Notes: generated by a model from the sequence alone, not told the origin. A stretch of DNA of 6,163 bases from Bacteroidota bacterium (GCA_018267355.1 JAFDYP010000028.1:1-6163); one strand, 5' to 3'. Shown: positions 1 through 6,163, counted from the stretch's first letter. Program-made: numbers and translations.

Positions 1-966
1 CTGGGTCTCATACCTCACAACCAGCGCGAAGCATTCATCAACACTACAGGCATCCGCTACCGAAGGATAGCTCCCGCAGGTATGACAGCGGTAGACCTCT
101 GCGAGCGTAGCGCACGCCACCTCATGGATCAGCTCATGTGGGCACCCTCAGAGATAGACCTGCTCATCCTGGTCACCCAGACGCCGGACTACACTATACC
201 AAACTCGGCATCTATCATACAGCACAGGCTCGGGCTGCCGCATAGTTGTATCGCTTTTGATATTAACCTGGGCTGCTCCGGCTATGTCTACGGCCTATCT
301 GTGCTGGCCTCCCTGCTGCAAAATATGCCCGGCAAAAAAGGCCTGCTGCTGGTGGGCGACTGCTCATCTGCCATCGTATCTCCGGCAGACAAGGCTACCT
401 ATCCCCTGTTTAGCGATGCGGGATCTGCCACGGCACTGGAGTATGCAGAGGGCCGGCAATGGCACTTTCACCTGCAGACAGATGGTGCGGGATATGAGGA
501 TATCATGGTCAGGGGTGGAGCCATGCGGCATCCCTTCTCCGCCGCATCACTGACTCCTCATGAGTATGCCCAGGGCGAGGTGCGCTCAGACCTGCAGATG
601 AGGCTGGACGGCGTCAATATTTTCAATTTTGCACTCAGAGAGGTGACCCCCAATATCACCGCCCTGCTATCCTATGCGCAGGTCCCGCAGGAGCGTGTCA
701 GCTCCTTTGTACTGCATCAGGCCAATAAACTCATCATAGACTGCGTACGCAAAAAACTAAAAGAGCCTGAAGAGAAATTTCCTACCTCTCTCTACGATCT
801 GGGCAATACCAGCTCTGCCTCTATACCCGTCACACTCGTCTCGCAGCGCAGCAGCATAGCCACCGCCGGCAGCATGCTGCTCAGTGGCTTTGGTGTAGGC
901 CTCTCATGGGGCTCTGTGATACTGTCTCTGCGCGATACACTTATCACAGAGCTGATAGAGGTTTAA
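1..966 (+). CDS. 3-oxoacyl-ACP synthase III (KAS III/FabH-like), 5' partial, surface-polysaccharide type
   Basis: Thiolase-fold condensing enzyme. The family joins an acyl-CoA starter to malonyl-ACP in the cytoplasm, or performs related acyl transfers. The reading frame is open to base 1, and the codons before the first ATG (base 82) encode family sequence (TTGIRYRRIA), so the true start lies upstream; 321 residues are visible against about 320-350 for the family. The triad is complete: Cys in INLGCSGYVYG (codon 274-276), His in LHQANK (715-717) and Asn in GNTSSAS (805-807). The C-terminal SGFGVGLSWGS glycine-rich strand is intact. The segment from NIFNFALREV through HQANKLI to GNTSSASIP resembles, from memory, KAS III proteins of O-antigen and capsule clusters more than housekeeping FabH. 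The downstream neighbours are a polyprenyl-type glycosyltransferase and an acyltransferase, not plsX or rpmF, which supports a dedicated role in making an acyl group for a surface glycan. The family is certain; the substrate is unknown. Confidence 0.93.
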   Translation: MGLIPHNQREAFINTTGIRYRRIAPAGMTAVDLCERSARHLMDQLMWAPSEIDLLILVTQTPDYTIPNSASIIQHRLGLPHSCIAFDINLGCSGYVYGLSVLASLLQNMPGKKGLLLVGDCSSAIVSPADKATYPLFSDAGSATALEYAEGRQWHFHLQTDGAGYEDIMVRGGAMRHPFSAASLTPHEYAQGEVRSDLQMRLDGVNIFNFALREVTPNITALLSYAQVPQERVSSFVLHQANKLIIDCVRKKLKEPEEKFPTSLYDLGNTSSASIPVTLVSQRSSIATAGSMLLSGFGVGLSWGSVILSLRDTLITELIEV

Positions 967-986
967 GCCGTAGAAAAAGCTATCTT

Positions 987-993
987 AGAAGGG
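987..993 (+). promoter_or_regulatory. Shine-Dalgarno-like site for the glycosyltransferase
   Basis: AGAAGGG lies 6 bases before the ATG at 1000 in the 33-bp gap after the KAS III stop. It supports that ATG as the start. Such purine-rich sites are often weak or absent in Bacteroidota, so it is supportive only. Confidence 0.5.
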
Positions 994-999
994 TCATAT

Positions 1000-1920
1000 A
1001 TGGCAGCTTTATACTCTATCATCATACCGGTATACAATAGTGAGGCGACCCTGCCGGAGCTGTGCGAGCGCCTGTGCACTATGTATAGCAGCATGGATGC
1101 AGGCCTGCAGATCATCATGGTGAATGATGGCAGCGCAGACCAGAGCTGGAGCTGTATCTCTGCCCTGTGTAGCAGATACCCCAGCATAGTGACCGGTATC
1201 AACCTCTTACGAAACTATGGCCAGCATAAAGCACTCCTATGCGGACTACAGCACTGTACGGGAGATTTTGCAGTGACCATAGATGACGACCTGCAGTACC
1301 ATCCCGAAGATATAGCTGCACTCATAGCCACACAGGCGGAGCACCAGGCAGATGTGGTGTATGGCATCCACGCGCGCAAAAAACACTCTGCGGTGCGCAA
1401 CGCCGGTAGCAAGGTCGTGGCTACGATATTTGAAAAGTACGCCCATATGCCGCAAAAGGGATCCTCCTTCAAGCTCATCTCCAGGCATGTGATAGACCAG
1501 ATCAAAGGCTATAACCATCCGTATGTTTTCCTGGATGAGGTGATAGGCTGGTATAGCCGGCAGACCAGCTATGTGACTGTACGTCATGAAAACCGCAAAG
1601 CCGGCACCTCCGGCTATAGCTCACTGCAGCTGCTGCGCTACTCTATGCAGATCATTCTCAGCTATACTACCCTGCCGCTCAGGCTCATCACCTGGCTGGG
1701 CCTGCTGGCCTTCTTTGTCTGTCTGGGCATCATTATATACTTCATATACATGAAGTATACCTATGGCGCAGAGCTTGGCTTCACGGCACTCATCGTCTCT
1801 ATCTTTATGTCTACCGGGCTCATCTTGTTTTGTATCGGTATCATAGGAGAATACCTGAGCCGCCTGTTCATTATCCAGACAGATAAGCCTATCTTTATAG
1901 TCAAAGAAATAGTCTCGTGA
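1000..1920 (+). CDS. Polyprenyl-phosphate glycosyltransferase, family 2 (GtrB/ArnC/DPM1-like)
   Basis: Inverting GT-A glycosyltransferase of 306 residues, close to the usual 310-330 of its family. Such enzymes move a sugar from a nucleotide donor to undecaprenyl phosphate on the inner face of the cytoplasmic membrane. Visible motifs are the N-terminal strand SIIIPVYN (6-13), the nucleotide-binding VNDGS (41-45), RNYGQHKA (71-78) and the metal-binding DDD of IDDDLQ (Asp 95-97). There is then a basic segment, HENRKAGTSGYS, and two membrane helices at about 230-250 and 260-283. The helices are followed by GEYLSRLF and the TDKPIFIVKE tail, the standard ending of GtrB/ArnC-type enzymes. The gene starts 33 bp after the KAS III stop with an AGAAGGG site, and its TGA overlaps the next start (GTGA), so all three genes are probably one transcript. 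The sugar and the final polymer cannot be read from the sequence. A separate flippase, as in GtrA systems, is not in the window. Confidence 0.92.
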   Translation: MAALYSIIIPVYNSEATLPELCERLCTMYSSMDAGLQIIMVNDGSADQSWSCISALCSRYPSIVTGINLLRNYGQHKALLCGLQHCTGDFAVTIDDDLQYHPEDIAALIATQAEHQADVVYGIHARKKHSAVRNAGSKVVATIFEKYAHMPQKGSSFKLISRHVIDQIKGYNHPYVFLDEVIGWYSRQTSYVTVRHENRKAGTSGYSSLQLLRYSMQIILSYTTLPLRLITWLGLLAFFVCLGIIIYFIYMKYTYGAELGFTALIVSIFMSTGLILFCIGIIGEYLSRLFIIQTDKPIFIVKEIVS

Positions 1921-2570
1921 TCATCAGGAAATATGGCCTGGAGTTGGTACGCCTGCGCACTGATCATATAGAGATGATACGGCAGTGGCGCAATGACCCC
2001 AAGATACAAAAGCACATGTTCTTTCAGGCTACCATCACTGCAGAGATGCAGCAGCGCTGGTACGAGTCTGTCAATAACGACCAAAACTATTATTTCCTTA
2101 TCTACAAAGACCGGCAGCCTTGCGGCCTCATCAGCATATCGTCCATCGACTTTGATATGCGCAATGCTTTTGCCGGGCTCTTCATCTATGACGATAGGTA
2201 TATAGGTACCGATGTGCCCGTACGTGCCTCGCTGAGTATCCTCGATGTCTTTTTCACCTTTACCAATCTCGAGTCTATCTATGCCAAGGTGCGGGACTCC
2301 AATCTGGTGGCCCATCTGTACAATACATCTCTCGGGTTCAAGCGTATGAAAAAGATCGAACTGGGTCAGGGCTATGAATATTGCCTCAAGAGGGAAAACT
2401 ACCTGCAGGCTACCGCACTATTGCACAAGGCTACGCAGCAATTGTATGGTGATAAAACATCACTGGAGTTTGATCCTGCAGACCCTGTAGACGCTGCGCT
2501 CAAAAAGAGCTTTGAAGAGTCTATAGCCAGCCTCGATATGGTACGGCTCAAAGGACTCGAAGTGATCTGA
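1917..2570 (+). CDS. GNAT-family N-acyltransferase (RimJ/RimL or PseH-like)
   Basis: Cytoplasmic acyl-CoA-dependent transferase of 217 residues. The start is a GTG at 1917 overlapping the glycosyltransferase stop (GTGA), which suggests translational coupling; the first strand (LELVRLRTDHIEMI) follows at once, so a later start would cut the fold. Family features are QWRND (23-27), the W48 region after the first helices, a central strand (CGLISISSIDF, 69-79), a cofactor-loop region DDRYIGTDVP (92-101), then KVRDSNLVAHLYNTSLGFKRM (124-144) with the usual Asn, Ala and Tyr and the LGF turn. The WRND start is shared with PseH-type amino-sugar acetyltransferases, so acylation of an amino-sugar nucleotide is a reasonable guess beside a KAS III and a GT2. 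The acyl loop departs from the classic QxxGxG pattern. About 50 residues after 165 form a helical tail beyond the GNAT fold. Protein or ribosomal targets remain possible. Confidence 0.83.
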   Translation: MIIRKYGLELVRLRTDHIEMIRQWRNDPKIQKHMFFQATITAEMQQRWYESVNNDQNYYFLIYKDRQPCGLISISSIDFDMRNAFAGLFIYDDRYIGTDVPVRASLSILDVFFTFTNLESIYAKVRDSNLVAHLYNTSLGFKRMKKIELGQGYEYCLKRENYLQATALLHKATQQLYGDKTSLEFDPADPVDAALKKSFEESIASLDMVRLKGLEVI

Positions 2571-2574
2571 TGGG

Positions 2575-3477
2575 CTAGCGCGCCAAAAGACGCCAGCGTA
2601 TCTCATCCAGCAGTATCTTGGTCTTTCTCCTGAGCGTTTTGCCCTCCAGCTCCAGCATCAGCGCCGTAGAGTAGCACGGATTCAGTATGTACTTCATTAT
2701 CCGCTGCCACAGAGACAGCCCCGCATACGGGAAGCGCCCACTATCTAAATGTCTGCTGAGCTGAGGTCTTATCTGCTGCTCATAGATGCTCCTGTTATAC
2801 CTATACAGCTCAGCATCTACTGGGGGCATCACCTCCATACCTATATGAAATGTCAGGTGCATATCATCTACATGGCGCAGGCTGGTGGCAGTGGCTACGA
2901 TATTATGCAGCATGCTGACCTCTATGAATGGTACGCCTATACAGATACCATCCAGCACAAAGCGTGGCAGGAGATCTCTATGAAAGACAAAACAATCATA
3001 ACCCGGATGCGAGCCTCCTATCTCGGCATAGATCTCTGGCAGCTGCGCCACTGAGTCATACCTGCCGGATATACGCCGCCTGGTGATCAGTATAGCATCA
3101 TGCCCCTGCTGTATCATCTGCGCCACGGCTGTATAGAAATATGGCATCAGGCCGATATCCGCGTTGGTATATATCAGCCACTCTGCATTGCTGCTATCAT
3201 AGAGCCGCTGCAGAATGTCTTTGATGAAAGGTAGTTTCTTCTTTCTCTCCAGTCCCGCTACATCACGCACAGAGCGCTCCAGGTCTGCTGTGGGTAGCAG
3301 GTAGCCGGGTATGATCTCCTGGTCTTCCGGATATGAAGTCGAAAAAAGCGCCACGTCCACCCCTGCAGCAAAGTCCCTCGCAGTACGCATACTCTCAAAT
3401 GTGATAGGCTGTACTATAGCCAGCTCTGTAGCGGCGGGAGCTTTCACCGGGTTGATGATATGGGCTATACGGATCAT
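2575..3477 (-). CDS. Uncharacterised protein, probable GT-A-fold glycosyltransferase-like
   Basis: A protein of 300 residues from the ATG ending at 3477. A GTG at 3486 would add MLH, but the ATG gives a natural start (MIRIAHIINPV) and suits the candidate promoter better. There is no signal peptide or membrane helix, so it is cytosolic. Numbered from the ATG, the features are a first strand RIAHIINPV, LPFIKDIL (82-89), EWLIYTNADIG (99-109), a strand with DAILITRRRI (127-136) and GGSHPGYDCFVFHRDL (154-169). A short acidic motif after a hydrophobic strand (YTNADI), followed by helix and strand, resembles the DxD region of GT-A glycosyltransferases, and GYDCFVF resembles the later acceptor-side strand. 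The C-terminal 45 residues are basic (KTLRRKTKILLDEIRWRLLAR) and could lie on the membrane. It faces the polysaccharide genes, 4 bp from the GNAT stop. I do not recognise a named family; a glycosyltransferase role is inference. Confidence 0.7.
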   Translation of the reverse strand: MIRIAHIINPVKAPAATELAIVQPITFESMRTARDFAAGVDVALFSTSYPEDQEIIPGYLLPTADLERSVRDVAGLERKKKLPFIKDILQRLYDSSNAEWLIYTNADIGLMPYFYTAVAQMIQQGHDAILITRRRISGRYDSVAQLPEIYAEIGGSHPGYDCFVFHRDLLPRFVLDGICIGVPFIEVSMLHNIVATATSLRHVDDMHLTFHIGMEVMPPVDAELYRYNRSIYEQQIRPQLSRHLDSGRFPYAGLSLWQRIMKYILNPCYSTALMLELEGKTLRRKTKILLDEIRWRLLAR

Positions 3478-3499
3478 GTGCAGCACTAAGCTATCAAAA

Positions 3500-3507
3500 C
3501 AAAAATA
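3500..3507 (-). promoter_or_regulatory. Candidate Bacteroidota -7 element (TATTTTTG) for the 300-residue gene
   Basis: On the minus strand TATTTTTG matches the Bacteroidota -7 consensus TAnnTTTG. It would start transcription near 3493, leaving a short leader before the ATG at 3477. Its first base falls in the T tract of the terminator just upstream. No TTG is visible at the expected -33 distance, where the terminator hairpin lies, so it may be weak or fortuitous. Confidence 0.35.
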
Positions 3508-3538
3508 AAAAAGGCGCTCCGGTCAGAGCGCCTTTTTT
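3507..3538 (-). terminator. Rho-independent terminator after the surface-protein gene
   Basis: A perfect 13-bp inverted repeat: AAAAAAGGCGCTC (3507-3519), loop CGGTCA (3520-3525), GAGCGCCTTTTTT (3526-3538). Read on the minus strand, the GC-rich stem ends in a T run. It begins 17 bases after the stop codon of the large surface-protein gene, so it should end that transcript before the next minus-strand gene. The A and T tracts are symmetrical, so it could also stop transcription entering on the plus strand. Confidence 0.9.
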
Positions 3539-3555
3539 ATCCTGTTGCGTTATGA

Positions 3556-6163
3556 CTATTTGGTCACGACGAGTTTCTTGGTAGTAAAGCTGGCACCTGC
3601 ATATACAGTGACCGAGTAGGTGCCCTGCGCCAGGCCAGAGATATCAAAGGTAGACGCATTGTAGCCCTCTGCCAGCTGCCATGGCTGGTTCAGCACGACA
3701 CGGCCCAGCATATCGCTGATGGTCACATTGGCCTTCTGGCCGGCGGTGGTCAGGATGCCGAGCTGCACCGCATTGGTAGCAGGGTTTGGTATCATATCTT
3801 CAAAACTGAAGCCCTTGTCTCCTATCAGAGATGCTGATACGATCTCTGAGTAGGTATACTGGCCATCCACATCTACCTGCTTCAGGCGGTAGTAGTACAC
3901 GGTGCCCGGCTGTACAGCGCGGTCACTGTAGCTATAGGAGAGCTGTGTATTGCTATTGCCGTGGCCCTCTACCCATCCTATCTGGGTGAAGTCCGTACCA
4001 TTGGTGCTGCGCTCTACGGCAAAGCCGCTGTTATTGATCTCGGAGGCTGTAGCCCAGTCGAGGTCTATGTACTTATTGTCTATGGCATCTGCTGTCAGGT
4101 AGAGCATCTCTACGGGCAGCGGTGTATTGTTTGTATTCTGACCATGCACATAGAAGCCAGACCAGCTCGATACGTTCATACATACTTCCCATACGTTGTT
4201 ATACGTCACTCCGTTCACCACAGGATTATGCGTCTTGGAGGTAGGCGTGAGTACGAGGCGTGAAGTATTGCTCGTAGGTGTCTCACCCGCACCGTGGAAC
4301 TTAGTCACTACTGCGTTGCTCAGATTGGTCTGGAACGTAGGATAGTAGGATGGAGCACTGTGGTTATCATTAGCGGCAGACGCAGTATTGAGCGCAGCCA
4401 CCTCCGCGTCACTCATATAGAGACAGACAGAGGCAGAGCCGGATGCATTGGTCGGAGATATCTTGAAGTGGCGCTGCAGATAGCTCTGAGGATTAGTAGG
4501 ACCCCATTGCTGTACGGAGCCATCTATGCTAGTCACTACAGTAGTAGCACCCAGTGTATTGCCACCGTCTGTAATCTTCACCATCAGGTTACCGCTATTG
4601 TCATAGAAGATCTTTGTAGCACCTGTAGTTATTGTACAAGCATAAGTATCACCATTGGTCAGCACACGTGACGGGTAGGATACCGGGCTGCCTGATATCG
4701 TGCCCGGTGCACAGCCGTTGGCATCTGATATAAATGACAGGGTGCAAGAAGAGTTGCTGGTAGCGTCCAGCTCAAACGGTGATGCCTGATTGGTAAATGC
4801 TGTACCGCATACGGTAAAGTTATAAGGTGATGTACCACCTGTGATCGTCACGGTAGCGGTATGGCCGCCGTTGCATGGATCTATCACATCTGACAGAGAT
4901 GCCGAGGTAGGACCATTGGATACAGGATCAGTAGTAGATGCCGCAGCGGGTCCTGTACAGCCTGCAGCGTTGGTATAGTTTACACTTACAGTTTTATTGC
5001 CTGTAGTGAGCCAGCGTACGGTGGCAGTATTGTTAGATGTACCTCCACCTGCTATCAGGTTATAGTCCGTACCCAGTGTACCGCCTATGGTCCAGGTATA
5101 GTTAGACTGGCCGGACTGGGTGGTGTAGACTACCGAGTTAGATGTACAGAAAGCGCCCGATGTGCTCAGTGTAGGTGTAGGGCTTGCATTGATCACTGTG
5201 CTGTTGCTACCCGTCGTCACCGCAGGGCAGCTACCATTGGAGTAGCTGATCGTCACAGCCTTGGTACCCGTAGACAGCCACTGCAGCGTGACAGTATAGT
5301 CTGTAGAGCCCAGTCCTCCTGATACGATATTGTAGTCTATACCCGCCGTACCAAAGCCCGACCAGACGTAGTTGCTATAACCTGACTGTGTAGTATACGT
5401 CACATTCGTATAGTTGCAGCTAGGGCTCGATGGCACTGCTGTGAAAGAAGGTGTAGGCGTGGTAGTCACATTGACAGTGGTAGAGACCCCGCCAGCACCG
5501 TTACATGGTGACGGGCCGGTCACTGATACCCAGTAGCTCGTAGTAGATCCCGGCGTCACAGAGTAGGATACAGAGGTAGCGCCTCCTATCGGGTTGGTAC
5601 CCACCACTGATCCGGTACCCCACTGATAGTTGGCACCCGTACCCAGTGAGCCGCCCGTAGCCGTCAGCGTAGTACCGTTGCCGCTGCACAGAGATGTAGT
5701 GCCGCTGATACCGGTAGGCGCCGTAGATGGTGTATTGACATTGACCGTGGTATAGGTACCTCCTGCACCGTTACATGGTGACGGGCCGGTCACTGATACC
5801 CAGTAGCTCGTAGTAGAAGATGGGGTCGGTGTATAGGAGATAGACGTAGCACCTGCTATCGGGTTGGTACCTACAGTAGTACCGCTACCCCACCGATAGC
5901 TGGCACCTGTCCCCTGTGAGCCGCCTGTAGCCGTCAGTGTCACTCCACTGCCCTGGCAGATGGTGCCACCACCACCACTGATACCGGTCACTGCACTTGA
6001 TGGGGTGTTGACGGTGACCGTGGTATAGGTACCGCCAGCACCGTTACATGGTGACGGGCCGGTCACTGAGACCCAGTAGCTCGTAGTAGAAGATGGGGTC
6101 GGTGTATAGGAGATAGACGTAGCACCTGCGATCGGGTTGGTACCTACAGTAGTGCCGGTACCC
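3556..6163 (-). CDS. Large secreted repeat protein with T9SS C-terminal sorting domain, 5' partial
   Basis: Cell-surface or secreted protein, probably an adhesin or structural protein, exported by the type IX secretion system. The visible 868 residues are its C-terminal part; the frame runs off the window at 6163. The GTG at 6066 is an ordinary valine inside a repeat (WVSVTGPSPC), not a start. In protein order: a partial and two full 90-91-residue Ig-like repeats (6163-5449); two PKD-like repeats sharing YTTQSG-SNY-W and GTDYN-type motifs (5448-about 4909); a SprB-like module with ITGGTSPYNF and DANGC (about 4908-4705); a linker domain with YLQRHFKI and WSGFYVHG; a FnIII-like domain beginning LPVEMLYLTA with WATASEINNSGFAVERS (about 4122-3811); and the sorting domain with IPNPATN, SDMLGRVV, DISGLAQGTYSV and a KKLVVTK end (3810-3559), as in the Por_Secre_tail family. 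The protein is rich in Thr, Ser and Gly. The signal peptide would be upstream of the window. A terminator follows the stop. Confidence 0.93.
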   Translation of the reverse strand, partial: GTGTTVGTNPIAGATSISYTPTPSSTTSYWVSVTGPSPCNGAGGTYTTVTVNTPSSAVTGISGGGGTICQGSGVTLTATGGSQGTGASYRWGSGTTVGTNPIAGATSISYTPTPSSTTSYWVSVTGPSPCNGAGGTYTTVNVNTPSTAPTGISGTTSLCSGNGTTLTATGGSLGTGANYQWGTGSVVGTNPIGGATSVSYSVTPGSTTSYWVSVTGPSPCNGAGGVSTTVNVTTTPTPSFTAVPSSPSCNYTNVTYTTQSGYSNYVWSGFGTAGIDYNIVSGGLGSTDYTVTLQWLSTGTKAVTISYSNGSCPAVTTGSNSTVINASPTPTLSTSGAFCTSNSVVYTTQSGQSNYTWTIGGTLGTDYNLIAGGGTSNNTATVRWLTTGNKTVSVNYTNAAGCTGPAAASTTDPVSNGPTSASLSDVIDPCNGGHTATVTITGGTSPYNFTVCGTAFTNQASPFELDATSNSSCTLSFISDANGCAPGTISGSPVSYPSRVLTNGDTYACTITTGATKIFYDNSGNLMVKITDGGNTLGATTVVTSIDGSVQQWGPTNPQSYLQRHFKISPTNASGSASVCLYMSDAEVAALNTASAANDNHSAPSYYPTFQTNLSNAVVTKFHGAGETPTSNTSRLVLTPTSKTHNPVVNGVTYNNVWEVCMNVSSWSGFYVHGQNTNNTPLPVEMLYLTADAIDNKYIDLDWATASEINNSGFAVERSTNGTDFTQIGWVEGHGNSNTQLSYSYSDRAVQPGTVYYYRLKQVDVDGQYTYSEIVSASLIGDKGFSFEDMIPNPATNAVQLGILTTAGQKANVTISDMLGRVVLNQPWQLAEGYNASTFDISGLAQGTYSVTVYAGASFTTKKLVVTK
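4909..5448 (-). repeat. Two tandem PKD-like modules (about 90 residues each)
   Basis: Two diverged copies, about 5448-5173 and 5172-4909. Both carry YTTQSG, SNY, a Trp, DYN and GG in the same order, then a WLSTGTKAV/WLTTGNKTV block. The matching SNY codons are 270 bp apart. Each has one Cys pair 63 residues apart (SCNYTN to GSCPAV; FCTSNS to AGCTGP). They resemble PKD-like domains common in Bacteroidota surface proteins. They are related at protein level but clearly older duplicates than the Ig-like units. Confidence 0.8.
5449..5718 (-). repeat. Ig-like repeat unit 3 (90 residues)
   Basis: A full 270-bp unit from PTGISGTTSLC to TTVNVTTTPTP. It keeps the Cys pair, the core Trp (YQWGTG) and the WVSVTGPSPCNGAGG block. 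It has diverged more than units 1 and 2 (SVTPGSTT in place of TPTPSSTT), yet about 50 bases around the SVTGPSPCNG codons remain almost the same in all three. The C-terminal boundary is approximate. Confidence 0.85.
5719..5991 (-). repeat. Ig-like repeat unit 2 (91 residues)
   Basis: A full 273-bp unit running from VTGISGGGG to the end of TTVNVNTPSTA. It holds one Cys near the start (TICQGSG) and one near the end (SPCNGAGG), 61 residues apart, with a core Trp (YRWGSG). Its second half is almost identical at DNA level to unit 1. Confidence 0.9.
5992..6163 (-). repeat. Ig-like repeat unit 1 (cut by the window edge)
   Basis: The C-terminal part of a 91-residue module with TNPIAGATSISYTPTPSSTT and WVSVTGPSPCNGAGG. 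The stretch 6041-6163 differs from 5768-5890 in unit 2 at only 4 of 123 bases (offset 273), so the two copies are a recent duplication or are kept alike by recombination. Confidence 0.9.

Noticed and set aside
82..84. ATG at 82 as the start of the KAS III gene
   Set aside because: The frame is open to base 1 and the preceding codons encode conserved KAS III sequence, so the ATG is internal.
257..553. 98-codon plus-strand open frame inside the KAS III gene
   Set aside because: It is an out-of-frame shadow overlapping the catalytic cysteine region; its translation is Cys/Trp/Pro-rich and unlike a real protein.
1761..2315. 184-codon minus-strand open frame across the GT2/GNAT junction
   Set aside because: It crosses two well-supported genes on the other strand and its translation has no recognisable family features; it is a shadow frame.
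3311..3508. 65-codon plus-strand open frame near the terminator
   Set aside because: It is antisense to the N-terminal part of the 300-residue gene and has no support of its own.
3961..4671. Two plus-strand open frames opposite the surface-protein gene
   Set aside because: They lie antisense to the linker and FnIII-like domains, show no family features, and reflect the codon use of the real gene.
6064..6066. GTG at 6066 as the start of the surface protein
   Set aside because: It encodes a valine inside the conserved WVSVTGPSPC repeat block, and the repeat continues upstream to the window edge.
5449..6163. CRISPR array or non-coding tandem repeat
   Set aside because: The period is 270-273 bp, always a multiple of three, and the whole repeat is an open coding frame with protein-level conservation.

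Overview
The window is almost entirely protein-coding and looks like chromosomal DNA of a member of the Bacteroidota. The main evidence is a large surface protein ending in a type IX secretion (T9SS) sorting domain, preceded by Ig-like and PKD-like modules typical of that phylum. A match to the Bacteroidota -7 promoter consensus (TAnnTTTG) supports this. Base composition is moderate, and isoleucine is often written ATA. I cannot name a genus; a Chitinophaga/Cytophaga-like lineage is only a guess.

Left part (1-2570, + strand): three genes in one apparent operon. They are a KAS III (FabH-like) ketoacyl synthase whose 5' end lies outside the window, a membrane-anchored family 2 glycosyltransferase of the GtrB/ArnC/DPM1 type, and a GNAT N-acyltransferase that overlaps the glycosyltransferase by 4 bp. 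The KAS III has the full Cys-His-Asn triad and resembles the branch found in O-antigen and capsule clusters more than housekeeping FabH. Together the genes suggest the end of a surface-polysaccharide locus: one enzyme makes or loads an acyl group, one puts it on an amino sugar, and one handles a sugar on a polyprenyl carrier. This pathway is inferred from context.

Middle (2575-3477, - strand): a convergent gene, only 4 bp from the GNAT stop, for an uncharacterised protein of about 300 residues. It has a TNADIG motif that suggests a GT-A-type glycosyltransferase.

Right part (3556-6163, - strand): the 3' end of a very large secreted repeat protein; its start is off the window. In protein order it has 90-91-residue Ig-like repeats (nearly identical at DNA level), two PKD-like repeats, a SprB-like module, a linker domain, a FnIII-like domain and the T9SS C-terminal sorting domain. 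A perfect 13-bp hairpin terminator follows its stop codon, and its T tract also supplies a possible promoter for the 300-residue gene.

There are no RNA genes, mobile elements or CRISPR arrays, and no non-coding stretch longer than about 80 bases. I see no clearly new system. The most interesting leads are the acyl-modification operon, the unassigned glycosyltransferase-like protein and the recently duplicated adhesin repeats.
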